A DNA stretch of 64,000 bases from an uncultured Chthonomonas sp. Lineage in GTDB: Bacteria; Armatimonadota; Chthonomonadetes; Chthonomonadales; CAJBBX01. Positions 19,368-28,591 of this stretch are shown here, in pieces. Numbering within the stretch: the stretch's first letter is position 1; each line of letters opens with the position of its first letter. The notes under the pieces were generated by a model that ran no database searches, had not been told where the DNA came from, and saw only the letters and a program-made list of their open reading frames with translations. The stretch covers positions 62,001 through 126,000 of the forward strand of contig CAJBBX010000156.1 in assembly GCA_903951425.1 (NCBI GenBank), read 5' to 3'. Made by a program: the position numbers and the translations under genes.

Positions 19368-20366
19368 GTGCCGGCGCTTGCCGCGGCCGCATGGGCCGCG
19401 TGGCAACTCACGCCTGCCTCCGCCACCCGTCCGCGCCGCCTCGTCACCGTTCGCCAGGGCCATACCCTCGCATCGGTGGGTCGGAGCCTGGAGGGTCTGG
19501 GCCTCATCCGCAGCGCGCGCGTCTTCACGCTCTACGCCCGGCTTCGCGGCATGGATGCCCGCGTCATGCCCGGCCGCTACCGCATCTCGCCCAGCCTTCC
19601 GGCGCCCGAGATCCTGCGCAGGCTCAACACGGGCTTCCGCGACGACGAGGGCGTCGTCACGATCTGGGCGGGCTCAACGGTGGCTCAGATCGCCTCGGTC
19701 CTCAAGTCGGCAGGCTCCATCCGAGATGCCGACGCCTTCGAGGAGTTGGCCCGCCGGCCCGCGGGCCGTGTCCGGTGTCCCTTCCCGTTGCCCTCCACGG
19801 GCCTGGAGGGCTATCTGGCGCCCGACACCTACGACTTCGACCCCGGCGCCCAACCTGCCGTTGTGGCCCAGGCGATGCTCGACGCCTTCGTTCGGAGCTT
19901 CTATGAGCCGAGCCGGGGCGATATCGCACGGTCGGGGCGGAGCATTCACCAGATCGTCACCATGGCCGCCATGGTAGAGCGCGAGGCCGGCGTCCAGGAG
20001 GACCGACCGCGCATCGCCGGGGTCATCGTGAACCGGCTCCAGAAGGGCATGCGGCTGCAGATCGATGCCACCGTGCTATACGCCCTTGGCCGCCACAAGA
20101 CGCGGGTGATGTACTCCGACCTCCGCACTCGGTCGCCCTACAACACCTATCTGCACGCGGGCCTGCCTCCGGGCCCCATCGCCAATCCCAGCCTTGAGTG
20201 CCTGGAAGCCGCCCTGCACCCTGAGGAGCACGACTACTTGTACTATGTCTTAGGCCCCACGCCGGGCTGCCACGTCTTCGCCGCCACGCCGGAGCAGCAC
20301 CAGCGCAACGTGGCAGCCTACCGCGCCCGCCGCCGCGCCCGGGAGGCAAGCCGCAGTGGCGCCTGA
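19368..20366 (+). CDS. mltG: Endolytic murein transglycosylase MltG (YceG family)
   Basis: Peptidoglycan enzyme thought to release nascent glycan chains at the inner membrane. An N-terminal membrane segment leads into a LysM-like region (VTVRQGHTLASVGRSL), then the YceG catalytic domain with the catalytic glutamate in MVEREAGVQED, and VIVNRLQKGMRLQIDATVLYALG. Late motifs SPYNTYLHAGLPPGPIANP are canonical. The start is uncertain: the GTG at 19368 begins inside the hydrophobic helix and has a poor ribosome site. Upstream codons continue the frame as RRKRRSPLGGCFWALF, a natural basic-then-hydrophobic anchor, without ATG, GTG or TTG; a CTG at 19341 has AAGAGG 9 bases before it. Its end overlaps yqeG. 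Confidence 0.93.
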   Translation: MPALAAAAWAAWQLTPASATRPRRLVTVRQGHTLASVGRSLEGLGLIRSARVFTLYARLRGMDARVMPGRYRISPSLPAPEILRRLNTGFRDDEGVVTIWAGSTVAQIASVLKSAGSIRDADAFEELARRPAGRVRCPFPLPSTGLEGYLAPDTYDFDPGAQPAVVAQAMLDAFVRSFYEPSRGDIARSGRSIHQIVTMAAMVEREAGVQEDRPRIAGVIVNRLQKGMRLQIDATVLYALGRHKTRVMYSDLRTRSPYNTYLHAGLPPGPIANPSLECLEAALHPEEHDYLYYVLGPTPGCHVFAATPEQHQRNVAAYRARRRAREASRSGA

Positions 20367-20892
20367 GCATCGCCCGACAGGCCGCCTGCGGAGGCTCTGT
20401 CCCGACCGCTACTGCCCGCTGGGCGTCACGGAGATCAATCCCGACGACCTCGTGCGCCTCGGTATCCGCGCCGTGCTCCTCGATGTGGACAACACACTGG
20501 TCGGCTGGCAGCGCGAGGACGTGCCTGACGGCGTGGTGCAGTGGGTCGCGGCGTTGAAGGCCGCAGGGCTACTCCTCTACCTGGTCTCGAACACGCGCTT
20601 CCCGCGCCGCCTCGCGCGGCTCGCCGCGACACTGGATGTGCCCTACGTGCGCCGTGCGGCGAAGCCCCGCCGCGCGGGCTTCCTCGAGGCGCTGGCCGAT
20701 CTGCAGGTCGATCCGTCCGAGGCCGTCATGGTGGGGGACCAGATACTCACGGACATCCTCGGCGGAAACCGGGTGGGCATGCGGACCATCCTGGTGGCGC
20801 CCATGGCCCGGCGCGAGTTCGTCGGCACCAAGCTGACCCGGGTGGCCGAGGCGGTTGTGCTCATCTGGCTCCGCCGGACGGGCAGGCTCTGA
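20356..20892 (+). CDS. yqeG: YqeG family HAD-type phosphatase
   Basis: HAD superfamily IIIA phosphatase of 178 aa. Motif I is LLDVDNTLV (Asp43 nucleophile, Asp45), motif II is VSNTR, the motif III Lys is in AAKPRR, and motif IV is VMVGDQILTDILGGN. The sequence before motif I (LCPDRYCPLGVTEINPDDL) is typical of YqeG. It starts at a GTG inside the end of mltG, with GGGAGG about 8 bases upstream. In Bacillus yqeG sits in an operon with yqeH and the shikimate dehydrogenase gene; here yqeH is absent but aroE follows. Its physiological substrate is not established. Confidence 0.93.
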   Translation: MAPEHRPTGRLRRLCPDRYCPLGVTEINPDDLVRLGIRAVLLDVDNTLVGWQREDVPDGVVQWVAALKAAGLLLYLVSNTRFPRRLARLAATLDVPYVRRAAKPRRAGFLEALADLQVDPSEAVMVGDQILTDILGGNRVGMRTILVAPMARREFVGTKLTRVAEAVVLIWLRRTGRL

Positions 20893-20980
20893 TCGTTGGC
20901 CCATTTTGCGCCGACGGGGAACAGGGCGGGCGCCGGCGTCGTCGAACGTTCAACCCTCGGTGTGCGGGAGTGAGAGCCAG

Positions 20981-21859
20981 GTGATTCGGCACGTCGTCAG
21001 CGGTCGCACGCAGGTGCTGGGTGTTTTCGGCCATCCCGTCGAGCACTCGGTCTCACCGTGCATGCACAATGCTGCTGCCGCCGCGCTGGGCCTGGATTGG
21101 GTGTACGTTCCGTTCCCTGTCCGGCCGGAGGCGCTGTGCCGGGCCCTCAAGGCCCTGCCTGCGCTGGGAGTACGGGGTGTGAACCTCACCATTCCACACA
21201 AGCTCGCAGCTGTGGATGCAATGGACCGTCTTGCGCCGTCGGCCGCAGCGCTGGGAGCGGTCAACACCGTGGTGGTGACGGACGGCCTGCTGGAGGGACA
21301 CAACACCGATCCGGCGGGCTTCATGGCGCCTCTGGATGCGGCCGGGTTCAGCGTGGACGGGGCGTCCGCGGTGGTTCTGGGAGCTGGCGGGGCGGCTCGA
21401 TCAGTCGTCTGGGCGCTGGCCTCGGCGGGCGCGTCGGTGACCGTGGCGAACCGAACCGTTGAGCGGGCTGCCTCATTGGCAGCGGACATGAATACCGCAG
21501 GGGCCATGCCCGTGGTAAGCTCCTTGGGCGTGTCTGACGAATCGGCGCTGGGCGCCGCCATCGGCGAGGCGTCTCTGCTGGTGAACACCACGCCTGCCGG
21601 GATGTACCCGAACGTGGCGGGGTTGCCGCCGGCGCCGCTCCCGGCGCTGCATGCCGGTCTGCTTGTGTACGACCTGATCTACCGGCCTCGCCGGACGCGA
21701 TTGCTGGCCGCGGCCGAGGCCGCGGGATGCGCGGTGCTTGATGGTCTGCCCATGCTGGCGTACCAGGGCGCCGAGTCGTTTCGTATCTGGACGGACGTGG
21801 CGCCGCCGGTAGGCGTCATGCTCTCTGCGGCCGATTCGTTCCTTCAGGCCGCCGGTTAG
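20981..21859 (+). CDS. aroE: Shikimate dehydrogenase
   Basis: NADP-dependent reduction of 3-dehydroshikimate to shikimate (292 aa). Substrate-binding domain: VFGHPVEHSVSPCMHNAA, NLTIPHK with the catalytic Lys, and HNTDPAGF. Nucleotide-binding domain: VLGAGGAARSVVWAL, followed by VANRT, where the Arg typically selects NADP. LPMLAYQGAESF closes the sequence as usual. I start at the GTG at 20981 after CGGGAG; the frame is open to 20855 but enters yqeG. Other shikimate genes (aroC, aroK, aroB) lie 34 kb away on the far side of the pilus locus. Confidence 0.95.
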   Translation: MIRHVVSGRTQVLGVFGHPVEHSVSPCMHNAAAAALGLDWVYVPFPVRPEALCRALKALPALGVRGVNLTIPHKLAAVDAMDRLAPSAAALGAVNTVVVTDGLLEGHNTDPAGFMAPLDAAGFSVDGASAVVLGAGGAARSVVWALASAGASVTVANRTVERAASLAADMNTAGAMPVVSSLGVSDESALGAAIGEASLLVNTTPAGMYPNVAGLPPAPLPALHAGLLVYDLIYRPRRTRLLAAAEAAGCAVLDGLPMLAYQGAESFRIWTDVAPPVGVMLSAADSFLQAAG

Positions 21860-21885
21860 TCGGTTCCTTGCGGCGCATCCGCTGG

Positions 21886-21914
21886 TTGCGGGTGCCTACG
21901 AGGTATGTTATAAT
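21886..21914 (+). promoter_or_regulatory. Probable sigma70-type promoter of pilB
   Basis: A perfect -10 TATAAT at 21909-21914 is preceded after 17 bases by TTGCGG (21886-21891), a partial -35. It lies in the aroE-pilB gap, 55 bases before the pilB start, and probably drives pilB, pilT and pilC. Confidence 0.65.
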
Positions 21915-21969
21915 CGACGCGCTCTGGCGGCGACATGCCCGCCATGGTCACTAGACGAGGTGGCGCACG

Positions 21970-23781
21970 ATGGCAACGGCACGTAAGAGCATGGGTGACT
22001 ATCTGGTTGAGCGTGGTTACATCACCGCCGACCAGTTGACGGAAGCCCTGGGTATGCAGCGGCAGTCCAAAGGTGATCTGGCGAAGATCCTGGTCGAGAG
22101 CAACATCGCCAGTGAACGCGACGTCACCGAGGCCCGTGCATACGAGTTGGGCGTCCCGTTTGTGGATCTCAATAAGTTCGCGCCCGAGTCCGGGGCCGTG
22201 AACGTCGTGCCGGAGCACGTGGCCAAGCGGCACAACGTGGTTCCGATCAAGAAGGACAACGCCACGAACACCCTGATCGTGGCCATGTCCGACATCAATA
22301 ACCCCTATGCCGCGGACGACCTGCGCATGGTCTCCCGATGCACCGTGCGGGCCGCCTTGGCCGCTCCCGGCGCCATCGAGGATGCCCTGGCTCGCGTCTA
22401 CGGCAATTCGGCTCCCGCCGCCCCCACGACGGCCGTGGCGGTGGCGGCCACGCAACCCGGCATGAACCCGCTCAAGCCCGGTGCGGCGCCTGCCGCCACC
22501 GGCATGGGCGACCTCATGGCCGTGATGCGTGAGAACGTGGCCAAGGTGGGCTCCAGCGGCGAAGAGGCCCTTGAGGACGACGCGGAGTCGGCCGCCCTCA
22601 TGGCCGAAGAGGCCCCGGTCATCCGCGTGGCCAACGCGCTGATCCAGCAGGCCATCAAAGAGGGTTCGTCGGACATCCACATCGAGCCGGACCGCCGTGG
22701 CCTTCGCGTGCGGTACCGCGTGGACGGCGTCCTGCACGAGACGATGATGATGCCGAAGTACATCCAGGCGCCGCTCCTCTCGCGCTTCAAGATCATGGCC
22801 GAGATGAACATCGCCGAGCGGCGCATCCCGCAGGACGGACGTATTCCGATCTCCTACGAGAAGAAGGACTTCGACCTCCGCGTCTCCTGCCTTCCCAGCC
22901 TCCACGGCGAGAAGATCGTCTGCCGAATTCTGGACAAGTCCAGCGTCATGATCGGCCTGGCCAAGCTCGGCTTCTCCAGCGAGAACCAGTCGCAGCTTGA
23001 GGAACTTATCAGCCAGCCGAACGGAATGGTGCTCTCCACCGGTCCCACCGGGTCCGGCAAGACCACCACCCAGTACTCGGTGCTCAACAAGCTGAACTCG
23101 ATCGAGAAGAACATCCTCACGATTGAGGACCCGGTCGAGTACCAGCTCTCCGGCATCACCCAGGTGCAGGTGAACAAGAAGGCGGGCCTGACCTTTGCAT
23201 CGGCGCTCCGCTCCTTCCTCCGCCAGGACCCCGATATCATCATGGTCGGTGAAATGCGCGACCTGGAAACCGCTGAAATCGCCATCGAGTCAGCCCTTAC
23301 CGGCCACCTCGTGCTCTCCACCCTGCATACCAACGACGCCCCGTCTGCCGTCATCCGAATGGTCGACATGGGCGTGGAGCCGTACCTGATCTCCGCCACC
23401 GTCATCGGCGTTATGGCCCAGCGCCTCGGCCGAAAGGTCTGCCAGTCCTGCAAGGAGCCGTACGAGGAAGACGCCCAGCTCCTGCGCCGCTTCGGCTTCA
23501 AGCCGGAGAGCGAGGACCAGAAGATCACGCTCTGGCGCGGCAAGGGTTGCGAGGCCTGCAGGCACACAGGCTACAAGGGCCGGTTGGGCATCTACTCGCT
23601 CCTGCGGATGAATGACGAGATCGCCGAACTGATCGTCCGCCGCGCCCCGCTGGCCGATGTCCGCGATGCGTCCAAGGCGAACGGAATGCTCGAGTTGCGT
23701 GAGGACGGCCTGCAGAAGGTGCTCGAGGGGATCACGACGCCGGACGAAGTGATGCGCGTCGTCTTCACGGCCGGCCACTAG
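21970..23781 (+). CDS. pilB: Type IV pilus assembly ATPase PilB (GspE family)
   Basis: Cytoplasmic extension motor, 603 aa. The N-terminal MshEN domain (GDYLVERGYITADQL to about residue 150) is followed by an Ala/Pro linker (about 150-180). The ATPase domain has Walker A GPTGSGKTT (about residue 357), an Asp box (NILTIEDPVEYQL), Walker B (DPDIIMVGEMRD), a His box (LVLSTLHTNDAPSA) and a four-cysteine zinc motif (CQSC...CEAC, about residues 491-530), typical of PilB/GspE rather than PilT. It powers pilin insertion together with PilC. ATG at 21970; pilT follows after a hairpin at 23811. Confidence 0.97.
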   Translation: MATARKSMGDYLVERGYITADQLTEALGMQRQSKGDLAKILVESNIASERDVTEARAYELGVPFVDLNKFAPESGAVNVVPEHVAKRHNVVPIKKDNATNTLIVAMSDINNPYAADDLRMVSRCTVRAALAAPGAIEDALARVYGNSAPAAPTTAVAVAATQPGMNPLKPGAAPAATGMGDLMAVMRENVAKVGSSGEEALEDDAESAALMAEEAPVIRVANALIQQAIKEGSSDIHIEPDRRGLRVRYRVDGVLHETMMMPKYIQAPLLSRFKIMAEMNIAERRIPQDGRIPISYEKKDFDLRVSCLPSLHGEKIVCRILDKSSVMIGLAKLGFSSENQSQLEELISQPNGMVLSTGPTGSGKTTTQYSVLNKLNSIEKNILTIEDPVEYQLSGITQVQVNKKAGLTFASALRSFLRQDPDIIMVGEMRDLETAEIAIESALTGHLVLSTLHTNDAPSAVIRMVDMGVEPYLISATVIGVMAQRLGRKVCQSCKEPYEEDAQLLRRFGFKPESEDQKITLWRGKGCEACRHTGYKGRLGIYSLLRMNDEIAELIVRRAPLADVRDASKANGMLELREDGLQKVLEGITTPDEVMRVVFTAGH

Positions 23782-23810
23782 TCCGCCGGTCGGCGCGGGC
23801 GCTGATTATG

Positions 23811-23834
23811 GGGCGGAGCCGATAGGCTCCGCCC
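23811..23834. promoter_or_regulatory. 10-bp perfect hairpin with GATA loop between pilB and pilT
   Basis: GGGCGGAGCC (23811-23820) and GGCTCCGCCC (23825-23834) pair fully around the loop GATA. No T tract follows, so it more probably sets mRNA stability or expression ratio between the two motor genes than ends transcription. Confidence 0.5.
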
Positions 23835-23870
23835 TGAAGGTCTAAGAAAAGCAGTCTGGAGGTAGTCGGT

Positions 23871-25064
23871 TTGACTGAGCAAACTCAGGTTGTGAACACC
23901 CAACCTGCTACGTTTCCCACGATGCCTACCACGGCGCCCGCCGCCCCCGTGCGCGTTCCCATTGAGGACGCGCATATCGACGATCTGCTGAAGATCGTCG
24001 TCGACAAGGGTGGTTCGGACCTGCACCTGGCGGTCGGCATACCTCCTATCCTGCGCGTCGACGGGCAGCTCGTGCCCACCAACTTCACGATCGTCAGTCC
24101 GCAGGACTCCCAGCGGCTGATCTACGACATCCTGACCGACGACCAGATCCAGCGTTTCGAGACCTCGCTTGAGCTGGACTTTTCGTACCAGGTGCCCAAC
24201 ATGTCCCGGTTCCGCGTCAATGTCTATCGCGACCGGGGCAATGTGGCCACCGCCTTCCGAGTGATCCCTTCGCGCATCCCCACCATGCAGGACCTGGGGT
24301 TGCCCCGGGTGCTTGAGGACCTCACCAAGCTGCCCCGCGGCCTGGTGCTTGTCACAGGCCCCACCGGATCCGGCAAGTCGACCTCACTTGCGGCTATGAT
24401 CAACCGGATCAACAACGAGAGTAGCGTCCACATCCTCACCATCGAGGACCCGATCGAGTACCTGCATACCCACCGCCTCAGCGTGGTGAACCAGCGCGAA
24501 GTGGGCGGCGACACCAAGGCCTTTGCCAATGCCCTTCGAGCAGCCTTGCGCGAAGACCCGGATGTCATCCTCGTCGGCGAAATGCGCAACCTCGAAACGA
24601 TGCAGATGGCCGTCTCCGCAGCGGAAACGGGCCACCTTGTCTTCGCGACGCTCCATACCAACTCTGCGGCGACCTCGGTCGAGCGCATCGTAGACTCCTT
24701 CCCGCCCGGCCAGCAGGAGCAGGTGAGGCTACAGCTCTCCAACAACCTGCAGGCCATCGTCTGCCAGCAGTTGCTGCCCCGCGCCAACCAGCCGGGACGC
24801 GTCTGCTGCATGGAGATCATGACTGCCAGCCCGGCCATCCGGAACCTGATCCGCGAGAACAAGGCGCACCAGATCACCTCGATGATCCAGACCAGCGCCA
24901 ACCTCGGGATGCAGACCATGGACCAGGCGCTTCGCGACCTCTATCTTCGCGGCGTCATCACGTTCGAGCTCGCCATGGAGCGCGCTATGAACCCGGTGGA
25001 ACTGGAGAAGATGATTCGTACCGCAACCATGCCGATGGCCGGCCAGGGCGGGCGCGGCATGTAA
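23871..25064 (+). CDS. pilT: Type IV pilus retraction ATPase PilT
   Basis: Retraction motor, 397 aa. A Thr/Pro/Ala-rich N-terminal extension (about 30 aa) precedes the PilT core (IDDLLKIVVDKGGSDLHLAVGIPP). Walker A is GPTGSGKST (about residue 163), with an Asp box (ILTIEDPIEYLH), Walker B (DPDVILVGEMRN), a His box (LVFATLHTNSAATSVERI) and the late PilT segment RLQLSNNLQAIVCQQLLPR. The zinc cysteines of PilB are absent. The start is a TTG with GGAGG about 9 bases upstream. Presence of both pilB and pilT implies retractile pili rather than a pure secretion system. Confidence 0.97.
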   Translation: MTEQTQVVNTQPATFPTMPTTAPAAPVRVPIEDAHIDDLLKIVVDKGGSDLHLAVGIPPILRVDGQLVPTNFTIVSPQDSQRLIYDILTDDQIQRFETSLELDFSYQVPNMSRFRVNVYRDRGNVATAFRVIPSRIPTMQDLGLPRVLEDLTKLPRGLVLVTGPTGSGKSTSLAAMINRINNESSVHILTIEDPIEYLHTHRLSVVNQREVGGDTKAFANALRAALREDPDVILVGEMRNLETMQMAVSAAETGHLVFATLHTNSAATSVERIVDSFPPGQQEQVRLQLSNNLQAIVCQQLLPRANQPGRVCCMEIMTASPAIRNLIRENKAHQITSMIQTSANLGMQTMDQALRDLYLRGVITFELAMERAMNPVELEKMIRTATMPMAGQGGRGM

Positions 25065-25106
25065 CCGTCCCGCAAAGGGCGGCACTGAGTATCAGGGGGC
25101 AATCCC

Positions 25107-26351
25107 ATGGCAACATTCAGCTATACAGTCAGGGACTCGGCGGGGATGACACGCTCCGGCACCACCGAGGCCGAGAACGCCGAGATCCTGCGGCGCCGGT
25201 TGCAGGAGCAGGGCTTCACCGTCGCTGATGTGCAGCAGACTGCCGCCGCCAAGAAGAAGCAGGCAGGGCAGGGCTGGGGGCGCGTCAAACTGGCCGACCT
25301 CTCGGTCTTCTGCCGCCAGTTCTCCACCATGATCGACGCAGGCGTCTCGCTCGTGCGTGCGCTGGACGTCCTAGGCGAGCAGACGCAGAACCCTAAGCTC
25401 CGCCGCATCCTGCTGGACATCCAGCAAGAGGTGGAGTCCGGGCAGACGCTCTCCAAGTCGATGTCCAAGTACCCCAAGACGTTCAGCAACCTCTTCCTGG
25501 GCCTCGTGAAGGCGGGAGAAGTCGGAGGCGTCCTTGAGGAGTCGCTGCAGAGGCTGTCAGGCTTCCTTGAGTCGGACATGGAGCTTCGCCGCAAGGTGAA
25601 GGCGGCCATGACCTACCCGACGCTGGTCGTCGTGGTGGCCGTCGGCATCGTGGTTGGCCTCTGTACCTTCATCGTCCCCAAGTTCATCGAGCTGTTCCGG
25701 GACCTGGGCGTGAAGGAACTGCCGCCCATGACCCAGATCCTCGTCGACTTCAGCGACTTCCTGAAGACGAAGTGGTACATCGGGATCACGATCGTCGTGG
25801 TCACGTGGGTCGCTGTCAAGTACTTCGGCACCACCCGCATCGGCCGTCGAGTGATCGACAGGATCAAGCTCAAAGTGCCGGTCTTCGGGCCCCTGCATCA
25901 CAAGATCGCCCTGGCGCGCTTCGCCCGCACGCTCTCCACGCTGCTGGTTTCCGGCGTGCCGATCCTGCAGGCGCTCGAGACGGTGGCGGGAACGGTGGGC
26001 AACGGCATCATCGCCGAGGCCATCATGCAGGCCCGAGCCCGCATCCGTGAAGGAGATCGGATCAACGATCCGCTGGAGAAGAGCGGCATGTTCCCGCCCA
26101 TGGTCGTCCACATGGTCTCCATCGGTGAGGAGTCTGGAGCTCTCGACACGATGCTGTCGAAGATCGCCGAGTTCTATGAGCAGGAGGTTGAGGCTACCCT
26201 TCAGAGCCTTACCGCCGCCATCGAGCCGATCCTCATCGTGGTCCTGGGCTTCTGCGTCGGCTTCATCGTCATCGCCATGTTCCAGCCGCTCATCGCGGTG
26301 ATCCAGAACCTGACATCCGGCGGCGGCGACGACAAGAGCTCCGCCGAATAG
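25107..26351 (+). CDS. pilC: Type IV pilus inner-membrane platform protein PilC (GspF family)
   Basis: Platform protein of 414 aa that connects the motor ATPases to the growing pilus. The N-terminal small domain (FSYTVRDSAGMTRSGTTEAEN) is followed by two GspF domains: the first from about residue 70 (LADLSVFCRQFSTMIDAGVSLVRAL), the second from about 275 (LARFARTLSTLLVSGVPILQALE). Three hydrophobic segments are at about residues 172-192, 222-245 and 375-400. It ends with the usual PIL/VLG membrane segment. Spacing from pilT is 42 bases with a GGGGGC-rich ribosome region. Confidence 0.97.
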   Translation: MATFSYTVRDSAGMTRSGTTEAENAEILRRRLQEQGFTVADVQQTAAAKKKQAGQGWGRVKLADLSVFCRQFSTMIDAGVSLVRALDVLGEQTQNPKLRRILLDIQQEVESGQTLSKSMSKYPKTFSNLFLGLVKAGEVGGVLEESLQRLSGFLESDMELRRKVKAAMTYPTLVVVVAVGIVVGLCTFIVPKFIELFRDLGVKELPPMTQILVDFSDFLKTKWYIGITIVVVTWVAVKYFGTTRIGRRVIDRIKLKVPVFGPLHHKIALARFARTLSTLLVSGVPILQALETVAGTVGNGIIAEAIMQARARIREGDRINDPLEKSGMFPPMVVHMVSIGEESGALDTMLSKIAEFYEQEVEATLQSLTAAIEPILIVVLGFCVGFIVIAMFQPLIAVIQNLTSGGGDDKSSAE

Positions 26352-26474
26352 CGGGCCGGGCGACTGTGGCGCGGTTGGCGTCTGTGTGATCTAAGGTGGG
26401 GCGCGTGGTCGGCCTGATGGCCCATGCGCCCTGCCCATCATAGTTCCTGGCTGGACCTGGGGAAGGGTGGCGGC

Positions 26475-27485
26475 GTGCCGGAGGTTCCGAGCGAAGTGTG
26501 GCTGGTGCTGGCGGGGCTCTTCGGCGCTGTCGTAGGGAGCTTCCTCAACGTCGTCATATGGCGCATGCCCCGCAACGAGTCCATCGCGTTCCCGGGTTCG
26601 CACTGTCCGCGATGCAACCACGAGCTCTCGGCGTGGGAGAACGTGCCGGTCCTCAGTTGGCTGCTGCTGCGGGCCAAGTGCCGGAAGTGCCGAATGCCGA
26701 TCTCGGCGCGGTACCCGGCGGTTGAGCTGCTGAACGCGACCCTTTGGGTGGCATGCGTGGCGCATTTCGGGCCGGGGCCCGATGCCGTAGCCTACTGCCT
26801 GTTCAGTTCGGCGATGATCGCGGCGTTCGCCATCGACTGGGAACACTACATCATCCCGGACGAAGTGAACGCCTTCGCATTGTTTGTCGGTGTAGCTCGT
26901 GACCTGTACGGCGCCTGGGCCGGTGAGCCCGCGCACGCATTGTTGATGGGCTGGATGCCCCGGTCGGTGGCCGCGGGCATCCTCTGCGCGTCTGCCTTCG
27001 TGGGAGTGCAGATTCTTGGTCGGGCGCTGTTCCGCCAGGACGCGATGGGTGACGGCGACGTGAAGCTGGCGCGCGCCATTGGGGCCGTCCTGCCGTTGCA
27101 GCTTGCCGGGGTATCTTTCTTGTTCGCTATCGCGGTCGGCGCGCTAGTCGGCACTGCGATGCTGGCGGTGGCCGCGCGCTCCGGCCGGAATCAGCCGGCG
27201 GCAGAGGCAGACGAGCTTCCGATGCCTGAGCCGACGCCGTGGCCGGTGCTTCTCAGGTGTGGCCTGATCTATATGACGTATCTGGACATGTTGCCGGCCA
27301 GGGCCAATGCCGCACTGGTGCGCTGGTCCGGCGCTGAGGATTTGGCTGAAGGGGAGGACGACGATTTCCGTCCCGGCCCCACGCATATCCCGTTTGGGCC
27401 ATACATGGTGTTGGGCGCCGCGCTCTCCGTAGCGTTCGGGCAAGCCGCCGTGGATTGGTACCTGACGACCATCGGAATGAAGTGA
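26475..27485 (+). CDS. pilD: Prepilin peptidase / N-methyltransferase PilD
   Basis: Polytopic membrane aspartic protease that cuts and methylates prepilins. From the GTG at 26475 the protein has 336 aa and starts MPEVPSEVWLVLAGL, the classic PilD beginning; GGGGAAGG lies just upstream, whereas the earlier ATG at 26424 has no ribosome site. The zinc-type cysteine pairs are CPRC and CRKC (both of the CxxC form). The catalytic aspartates are in IDWEHYIIPDE and GDGDVKL. About seven to eight transmembrane segments are visible; an extra charged loop (about residues 235-260) and a C-terminal membrane helix lengthen it. It should process the five prepilin-like proteins of the window. Confidence 0.94.
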   Translation: MPEVPSEVWLVLAGLFGAVVGSFLNVVIWRMPRNESIAFPGSHCPRCNHELSAWENVPVLSWLLLRAKCRKCRMPISARYPAVELLNATLWVACVAHFGPGPDAVAYCLFSSAMIAAFAIDWEHYIIPDEVNAFALFVGVARDLYGAWAGEPAHALLMGWMPRSVAAGILCASAFVGVQILGRALFRQDAMGDGDVKLARAIGAVLPLQLAGVSFLFAIAVGALVGTAMLAVAARSGRNQPAAEADELPMPEPTPWPVLLRCGLIYMTYLDMLPARANAALVRWSGAEDLAEGEDDDFRPGPTHIPFGPYMVLGAALSVAFGQAAVDWYLTTIGMK

Positions 27486-27646
27486 CGAGCGGGGCGCCAT
27501 CTGGGCGTCGAAGGGGCAGGGCAGGTTGGGAACACCGCCCGCCCGGAGGTCGTCAGTCTGTGGGTAACCGACGCGGGAGAGGGCGTTCTCAGATGTCCCG
27601 CCGCTTATACGCGCCTCGCATCGCGTAAGGGGCTTGGTGAACCGTC

Positions 27647-28567
27647 ATGCATAGAAGACAATCTGCCCGGGCGTTCACGCTCATCGAGTTGCTGACCGTT
27701 ATCGCGATCATCGCGGTTCTGGCGGCGATCCTTTTCCCCATGGTCGGATCGCTGCAGGAGCAGGCTCGGTCATCCTCCTGCATGTCGCAACTCCACCAGG
27801 TCTACGTGGCCGCCATGGTTTATCGCGAGGACGAGGGCGCGTTTCCGCCCGCGCTACTCGGCTATGTAGAGGTCCAGGACGCAAGCGCGGGCTGCACGGC
27901 CGACCCGACCATGGCGCGTGGGATCCCCTACGGCGGCGCCGGCTCGCCGTCGCCCGTGGGTAGCGTCACCAACGGCTTCCTCTATCCCGAGCAGATCAAG
28001 GCGGCGTCTACGTTCACGTGCCCCGATACTCCTGGGCCGGAGCGTGACAAGATCACCGTGGCCTACTTCCCGAACACGCAGAGCGGCGACCCGCTGGCGG
28101 CGGGGTACTGGGATCGGAGCTGGATCGGCGACGCCCTGAGGGCCAAGGGATGTCCCTCGGACGCGGCCGGGACGGTCGACTGCTTCTGGGATATCGATGC
28201 CAACGACCCGTGCCTGGGGCACCTCCATATGCAGCCGCGCTACTTCTACGTCTCGGATGCCTTCGATGTGAGTCCGCGGATCGGCACGGACAGCAAGCCC
28301 GTGCGCGACGCCAACGGCCAGATCATCTACGACCGACACTACAGCCCGGACTGGACCGGTGTTCGCGGAGCGACAGACTGGGTCAACCAGTTGAAGTACT
28401 CTGCTCCGCCCACGGCCACGACGCTGCTGACCCTCTGCACCTGGCATACCGCCGGCGCACGGTCGGATAGCGCCACGGCGATCAACCTGGCCGGCACAGC
28501 CAAGAAGATATCAATCCGCGATGCCATGTCCAAGGGTCCTGCCGCGTTCGTCGGCAGCGACGGCTAG
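27647..28567 (+). CDS. Prepilin-like protein (306 aa)
   Basis: Type IV prepilin signature: basic MHRRQSARA, cleavage before FTLIELL, helix TVIAIIAVLAAILFPMV. The following EQARSSSCMSQLHQVYVAAMVYREDEGAFPP matches the post-helix pattern of the planctomycete/armatimonad prepilin families. The C-terminal globular part (about 250 aa) has several Cys and aromatic residues and is longer than in typical pilins. It ends AFVGSDG; a clear H-X9-DG motif is not seen. It starts 161 bases after pilD with a weak ribosome site (GGTGAA). It is first of a run of four pilin-like genes, so it could be the major pilin or a minor one. Confidence 0.88.
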   Translation: MHRRQSARAFTLIELLTVIAIIAVLAAILFPMVGSLQEQARSSSCMSQLHQVYVAAMVYREDEGAFPPALLGYVEVQDASAGCTADPTMARGIPYGGAGSPSPVGSVTNGFLYPEQIKAASTFTCPDTPGPERDKITVAYFPNTQSGDPLAAGYWDRSWIGDALRAKGCPSDAAGTVDCFWDIDANDPCLGHLHMQPRYFYVSDAFDVSPRIGTDSKPVRDANGQIIYDRHYSPDWTGVRGATDWVNQLKYSAPPTATTLLTLCTWHTAGARSDSATAINLAGTAKKISIRDAMSKGPAAFVGSDG

Positions 28568-28591
28568 CGGGAGCTCCGAGAGGGCTGTGAC

